This document shows, piece after piece, positions 14,909 through 18,530 of a stretch of DNA of 18,530 nucleotides (its first letter is position 1; each line of letters opens with the position of its first letter). The notes beneath the pieces were generated by a model, which worked only from the letters and a program-made list of their open reading frames with translations, was not told the origin of the DNA and ran no database searches. A program made the translations under genes and the position numbers. This stretch comes from Phycisphaerales bacterium UBA7812 (GTDB lineage: Bacteria > Planctomycetota > Phycisphaerae > Phycisphaerales > UBA1924): positions 1 to 18,530 of the forward strand of contig DLBY01000130.1 of assembly GCA_002480345.1 (NCBI GenBank), read 5' to 3'.

Positions 14909-14973
14909 TCCGCGTCTGGTGACATCACCGCTCCGGCCGCGCAGGCCGGACGGGAGCTCCTGCTGAAACAAGA

Positions 14974-15005
14974 AGGCCGCCCGGCTCTCACCGGGCGGCC
15001 TCTTT
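14974..15005. terminator. Bidirectional intrinsic terminator between symporter and lipoprotein genes
   Basis: AGGCCGCCCGG (14974-14984) and CCGGGCGGCCT (14991-15001) form a perfect 11-bp stem with loop CTCTCA. On the plus strand CTTTC follows; on the minus strand TCTTGTTTC follows. It can therefore stop transcripts from both converging genes. The remaining bases of the 14909-15084 gap hold nothing I recognise. Confidence 0.82.
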
Positions 15006-15084
15006 CATGCACTCAGGTTCCCCGCGGCCTTCACCGCGGATCCCCCCATGAACCGTGCGTGGGGCTCTCCATCATCCAGCGGGG

Positions 15085-17826
15085 TCAGTCGACCTCGACA
15101 TTGACGAAGAAGCCCTCGTTGAGCTTCTGGCTCGCGCGGCGGTACAGGTCGTCGGTGTTGACGGGCTGGCCGAAGCTCGCGGGCAGCGCGAGACGCGAGT
15201 CCCAGTTCTCATCGGCGGTGCGCCCGAACGAGCGGGCGGCGGCGTTGAGGCGGTCGAGCGCGGCGCCCGCGAGTTCCTCGTAGCGGGCCGCGTCCGCGAA
15301 GGCCTGACGCGAACGCGCCTGGTCGCGGAAGTTGTCGAGATAGAGGTCCGCGTAGGCGTTGTCGCGCGAGGCGATCGTCGCGGCGATCCGCGAGTCGAAC
15401 CGGCTGCGGACAACCTGCTCCTCGGCGTTGGCAACCGCGATCTGCTCCGCGGCCGCGGCGCGGGCGATCCGCTCCTGAGCCTCGATGTTGGCGCGGTAGG
15501 CGATATCGCTCGCTTCCTGGATGGAGAGCTTCGCGGACGCGTCGGCGACCATGCGGTCGATCTCGGCGCCGGCGCTGATCTCGTTCGCGTCCGCGATGCG
15601 GGCGAGGTACTCGACATCCGCCTGGGCCTGCTTGTTCGCGGCGACATGCGCCGAGGTCAGCTCTGTCGTGTTCGCGACGCTGATGCGCTCGAAGGTGTCC
15701 GCGAGGACCTTGTTCTCCTCGTAGTTCGCCTCGGCGACCGCGATGAAGGTCTCGGCGCTCTGGTCCAGGCGGGCCAGCTCGCTCGCGAGGACGCGGCGCG
15801 CCGCGTCGATCTCACCGTTCATCTGGGCAACGACGGCGCGCTGGCTCTGCTCGAGCGAGTCGGCCTCGACCAGCAGGCTCCGGCTGCGGGCGTTGCCGCG
15901 GCGCAGGGTCGAGTCGCGCCGGATCTCGAGGGTCCGGACCTCGCTGTCACCGTTGCGGGCGGTGGTGTCCGCCTGCGCGAGCAGCTGCTCGACACGGGCG
16001 AGGTTCTTCTTCTCCAGCGCGCTCGCCTTGGCGCTCAGCGAGGCGACGCGTGCCATGGTGCTCTGCTTGTCGCTCTCGGCGAACACGAACGCGCGGTCGC
16101 GGTTCGCCTCGGCCTCCGCGACGACGCTCTCCGCCTTGCTGAGGATCGTCGAGACCTCCGCGTCGCTCTGGCGCCCGAACGCCTCGATGCGGGCGTGCCA
16201 CGCCTCGTGGTCGGCGCCCGCGGACTCCAGCCAGGCGTTGAACGAGGCGGTCTCCGCGTCACGCGTCGCGATCGCCTTCGATTCCTCCGCGTTCGCCTGC
16301 GTGCGGAACATCGAGGCCTTCGCCAGCTCGGTCTTGAACTGCGCGATGCGGTCCGGCGCCACCACGGGCTGCTTGGCGCCCGCGTCGGCGAACTCCGGCG
16401 CCGACTCGTCGCGGCTCGGGGTGTTGGGGTTGCTCTCCGCCTCGGGGTTCAGGGTCACCTTCCCCTTCTTGCGCTCCTTGGCGATCTCGCGGTAGAGCCT
16501 GGCCTGCAGCTCCGCGGCCTCGGCCTGCGCCGCCTCGCGGATCTTCTCGAACTCGTCCTCCGCCAGCTCGCTCTGGTGCGTGCTCTCCTCGATGATCGCC
16601 GCGACGCGCGCATCGACCTCGGCCTGCACGAACTTCGCCCGCGCCGCCTTCTCGATCTTCTCCGCCTCGGCACGCTTCACATCGATCCGCGCCATCGAGT
16701 CCTCGAGGTTCGCCTCGATGTTGTCGATCGCCTCCTCGTACGCGGCGCGGGTGGTGTTCTCGCTCGCCTCGAGTTCCGCGAAGCGGCGCTGCATCTCCGC
16801 CGCAGCCGCGGTGCGACGCTCGATCGCCATCGCGCGGAGGTCGCTCGCCTCGGCCAGCGCGTTCTCGAACGAGACCTGGGCCTGCTGGAGCGACATCGAG
16901 TACTCGCCCTCGATGTCCTGCTGCGCCAGCGCGTCCGCCTCGGCGCTCAGCTCCGCGACCGTCGAGAAGGTCTCCTCGCGCAGCGACTCGGCCTGCTGAC
17001 GCAGCTCGGCGACCCGCGCCGCGGTCTGCTCGCGCACCGACTGGATCGTCGAGTTGATCTCCGCGACCGTCGCGTTGGTCGTCTCGGTCGTGCTCTGCGC
17101 CTCGGTGCGCAGCGCCGCGACCTTCTCGCCCGCGCGCTGCGCCGTCAGCTCCGCGACCTGCACCATCTTGTCGATGGTCGCCTGGCCCCGCGTCTCGACC
17201 GCCGCGCGCTCCGCGATCAGATGCTCGTGACGCGCCATCGCGTCGTTCCACGCGGCCTCGGCGCTCGAACGCATCCGCTCGACTTCCGCCTGCCACTCCG
17301 AGATCGACGCGGCGAGGAACGCCTCCCGGCGGCGGCCCTCGGCCTGGAACGCGTGCTGCCGAGCGTCGATCTGCGCACGCTGCTCGCTGATCCGGGCGTC
17401 GTACACGCTCGCGGTCCGATCCGCGACCGCGACCTCCGTCTGCATCTGGCTGAACGCGCCGCTCAGCGCGGCCTCCGCGGCGGCCTGACGCTCACGCGCC
17501 TCGGCGGCGGCCTTGATCTTCGCGGCCTCCGCGGCGGCGCGGCGCGACTCGATCGACGCGGTCGCGAACTCCGCCTCGCTCAGCCACTGGTCGGGCAGGT
17601 TGATCTCCGAGGCTTCCGCCTGGTAGTGCTCCGCGGTCCAGTTCCCGACCGTCGCGTCGGGCGCGATCTCCTGGGTCGAGTACTGCGCGAGCCCCTCGCG
17701 CTCGAAGGCGCCCGAGCCGGCCTTCTGGGTCCCGCTGCTCTGGCAGCCGCCCAGGCCGGCCGCGAGGCCCGCGACCAGAGAAGTGATCAGGATGGGTCGG
17801 ATTCGGTTGTTCGTGGGGATGTTCAA
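15085..17826 (-). CDS. Very long coiled-coil lipoprotein, unknown function
   Basis: This 913-residue protein begins with a lipoprotein signal: charged N-terminus, hydrophobic run ILITSLVAGLAAGL and lipobox LGGC with C28. Glutamine follows the cysteine, so by the E. coli rule it would go to the outer membrane. After a short Trp-containing segment (about 45-85), two long Ala/Glu/Arg-rich helical regions run at about 88-450 and 496-870. They are separated by a Pro/Asn/Ser-rich hinge (about 453-495), and a non-helical C-terminus ends FFVNVEVD. Such lengths of coiled coil could span tens of nanometres in the periplasm. I recognise no named family. The start is TTG 17826, supported by GGAG seven bases upstream and by the position of the signal peptide. 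The gene stands alone, ending at the shared terminator. A structural or tethering role is inference. Confidence 0.88.
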   Translation of the reverse strand: MNIPTNNRIRPILITSLVAGLAAGLGGCQSSGTQKAGSGAFEREGLAQYSTQEIAPDATVGNWTAEHYQAEASEINLPDQWLSEAEFATASIESRRAAAEAAKIKAAAEARERQAAAEAALSGAFSQMQTEVAVADRTASVYDARISEQRAQIDARQHAFQAEGRRREAFLAASISEWQAEVERMRSSAEAAWNDAMARHEHLIAERAAVETRGQATIDKMVQVAELTAQRAGEKVAALRTEAQSTTETTNATVAEINSTIQSVREQTAARVAELRQQAESLREETFSTVAELSAEADALAQQDIEGEYSMSLQQAQVSFENALAEASDLRAMAIERRTAAAAEMQRRFAELEASENTTRAAYEEAIDNIEANLEDSMARIDVKRAEAEKIEKAARAKFVQAEVDARVAAIIEESTHQSELAEDEFEKIREAAQAEAAELQARLYREIAKERKKGKVTLNPEAESNPNTPSRDESAPEFADAGAKQPVVAPDRIAQFKTELAKASMFRTQANAEESKAIATRDAETASFNAWLESAGADHEAWHARIEAFGRQSDAEVSTILSKAESVVAEAEANRDRAFVFAESDKQSTMARVASLSAKASALEKKNLARVEQLLAQADTTARNGDSEVRTLEIRRDSTLRRGNARSRSLLVEADSLEQSQRAVVAQMNGEIDAARRVLASELARLDQSAETFIAVAEANYEENKVLADTFERISVANTTELTSAHVAANKQAQADVEYLARIADANEISAGAEIDRMVADASAKLSIQEASDIAYRANIEAQERIARAAAAEQIAVANAEEQVVRSRFDSRIAATIASRDNAYADLYLDNFRDQARSRQAFADAARYEELAGAALDRLNAAARSFGRTADENWDSRLALPASFGQPVNTDDLYRRASQKLNEGFFVNVEVD

Positions 17827-17833
17827 GGCCGTG

Positions 17834-17837
17834 CTCC
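17834..17837 (-). promoter_or_regulatory. Ribosome site GGAG that supports the TTG start of the lipoprotein
   Basis: On the minus strand GGAG is followed by CACGGCC and TTG (17826-17824). The 7-base spacing is ideal, and no ATG or GTG nearby would give the signal peptide a better start. The 197-base spacer upstream shows no promoter I can defend for this strand. Confidence 0.6.
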
Positions 17838-18031
17838 AGGGAGAGGGTGAGTGCGTGCGCCCGCCGCCGCATCGGACGCGGCGCGCGTGGCATCGAGATA
17901 TCGGAGTCCCGCGCGTCGCACTCGATGTCCCTCCAGCCCGGGGCGCGAGCGATCTGAACCGGGGCGGGCCTGCGCCGCCTGGACCGGTTGCGCAGGTCCG
18001 GAGTTATCCGGAAAACCGCGCGCATGAGCGG

Positions 18032-18037
18032 TACGCT
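18032..18037 (+). promoter_or_regulatory. -10-like box TACGCT upstream of the RNase HII-like gene
   Basis: TACGCT is followed by CCCCACT and the GTG at 18045. If it is the -10 box, the in-frame ATG at 18024 lies upstream of the transcript and cannot be the start. Confidence 0.5.
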
Positions 18038-18044
18038 CCCCACT

Positions 18045-18530
18045 GTGAGTGTCCTCTATTGCGGCATCGACGAGGCGGGCTACGGCCCGATGCTTGGGCC
18101 CCTGACCGTCGGTCTCGCGGTCTTCGCGATCGATGCGTGGGAGACGGGCGACCCCGCGCCCGACCTGTGGGACACGCTGAGCCGAGCGGTGTGCCGACAG
18201 GTCCGTGGTTCGGGGCAGCGCATCCCGATCGCGGATTCCAAGAAGCTCAAGCTCTCCAACGACGGGAAGCGGCACCCCTGCACCCATCTCGAACGGGGGG
18301 TGCTCACCGCGCTCGCCGCGTCGGGGGAAGCGATGCCCGAGACCGACGCGGACCTGCTCGATCTGCTGTGCGGCGGGGCGCCGGACCTGCCCTGGTACGG
18401 GGGGGCGCCGGTGCAACTGCCGCTCGGCGAGCCGATCGAGACGCAGCGGATCGGGGCCAACCTGCTGGCGCGCGCGATGGCGGACGCCGGTGTGCGCCTC
18501 GTGCACCTGTGCGTCCGCGCGATCCCGGAG
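18045..18530 (+). CDS. Ribonuclease HII-like protein (3' end outside window)
   Basis: RNase HII cuts the RNA strand of RNA-DNA hybrids and removes single ribonucleotides from DNA. The 162 visible residues start with GIDEAGYGPMLGPLTVG (7-23), the family's first motif with catalytic-type D9 and E10, followed by ADSKKL (63-68), the second motif. The remaining catalytic aspartates would be expected past the window edge or in its divergent middle part, so activity cannot be judged. The usual motif is GIDEAGRGP; here the arginine of the GRG loop, which contacts the RNA-DNA junction, is tyrosine. The spacer between the first two motifs is longer than in E. coli RnhB, which suggests a divergent subfamily. 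I prefer GTG 18045 because of the TACGCT box seven bases before it; ATG 18024, in the same frame, is the alternative. Confidence 0.78.
   Translation, partial: MSVLYCGIDEAGYGPMLGPLTVGLAVFAIDAWETGDPAPDLWDTLSRAVCRQVRGSGQRIPIADSKKLKLSNDGKRHPCTHLERGVLTALAASGEAMPETDADLLDLLCGGAPDLPWYGGAPVQLPLGEPIETQRIGANLLARAMADAGVRLVHLCVRAIPE

Noticed and set aside
12716..14971. A 751-codon minus-strand frame opposite the symporter
   Set aside because: The composition is Arg/Asp/His-rich without motifs, and the plus strand encodes an unmistakable AGCS transporter.
15055..17850. A 931-codon open frame on the plus strand covering the whole lipoprotein gene
   Set aside because: It is antisense, Arg/Leu-rich without domains, and results from the GC-rich codons of the minus-strand gene, which has a lipobox, ribosome site and coiled coil.
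1..18530. tRNA, rRNA, CRISPR array, insertion sequence or prophage
   Set aside because: I saw no cloverleaf, rRNA stretch, regularly spaced repeats, transposase or integrase on either strand.

Overview
The window is GC-rich bacterial chromosome from a Gram-negative-type organism: it carries lpxB for lipid A and a large lipobox protein. The style of the genes suggests a planctomycete, probably class Phycisphaerae. The clues are a membrane protein ending in a CxxC...CPECG zinc ribbon, a GIDEAGYGP-type RNase HII, and a sodium/amino-acid symporter of unusual length. The taxonomic call is inference. There are 14 protein genes (two cut by the window edges), two good intrinsic terminators, one patch of REP-like palindromes, and no rRNA, tRNA, CRISPR or transposase that I can see. 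No gap between genes exceeds about 250 bases.

Layout. 1-1227: a less GC-rich stretch with the C-terminus of a Pro/Cys-rich protein, a terminator, and a small membrane protein with a zinc ribbon. 1295-5383 (minus): ispA, dxs and nadK, an isoprenoid-precursor and NADP supply cluster transcribed in that order. 5465-6106 (plus): an ExbB/TolQ/MotA-type channel subunit without its usual partner. 6107-6357: REP-like hairpins between converging genes. 6358-8356 (minus): rsmB followed by a ptsN-like EIIA gene. 8424-11993 (plus): a histidine kinase, a translationally coupled response regulator with a Cro/CI-type DNA-binding domain, and lpxB. 11942-12706 (minus): an unknown protein with a PD-(D/E)xK-like motif whose 3' end overlaps lpxB. 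12860-14908 (plus): an AGCS-family symporter with a large soluble insertion, ending at a bidirectional terminator. 15085-17826 (minus): a 913-residue coiled-coil lipoprotein. 18045-18530 (plus): the N-terminal part of an RNase HII-like protein.

The most striking signal is not a gene. Ten of the 13 genes whose starts are visible have a TAnnnT hexamer (TACACT, TAGACT, TAAACT, TAGCAT, TACCAT, TAAGGT, TACGCT) ending only 5-9 bases before the start codon, and most of these have no Shine-Dalgarno sequence. That is the geometry of a -10 box firing a leaderless transcript. dxs, the response regulator and the lipoprotein have no such box but do have a GGAG/GAGGA ribosome site; the symporter also has a purine-rich site. 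The window therefore appears to mix leaderless and leadered genes, and the pattern helps to choose start codons (GTG for nadK, the PD-(D/E)xK gene and RNase HII).

Most other genes are housekeeping: isoprenoids, NADP, rRNA methylation, lipid A. The parts most likely to be new are the symporter insertion, the coiled-coil lipoprotein, the REC-XRE regulator, the PD-(D/E)xK protein and the RNase HII motif variant.
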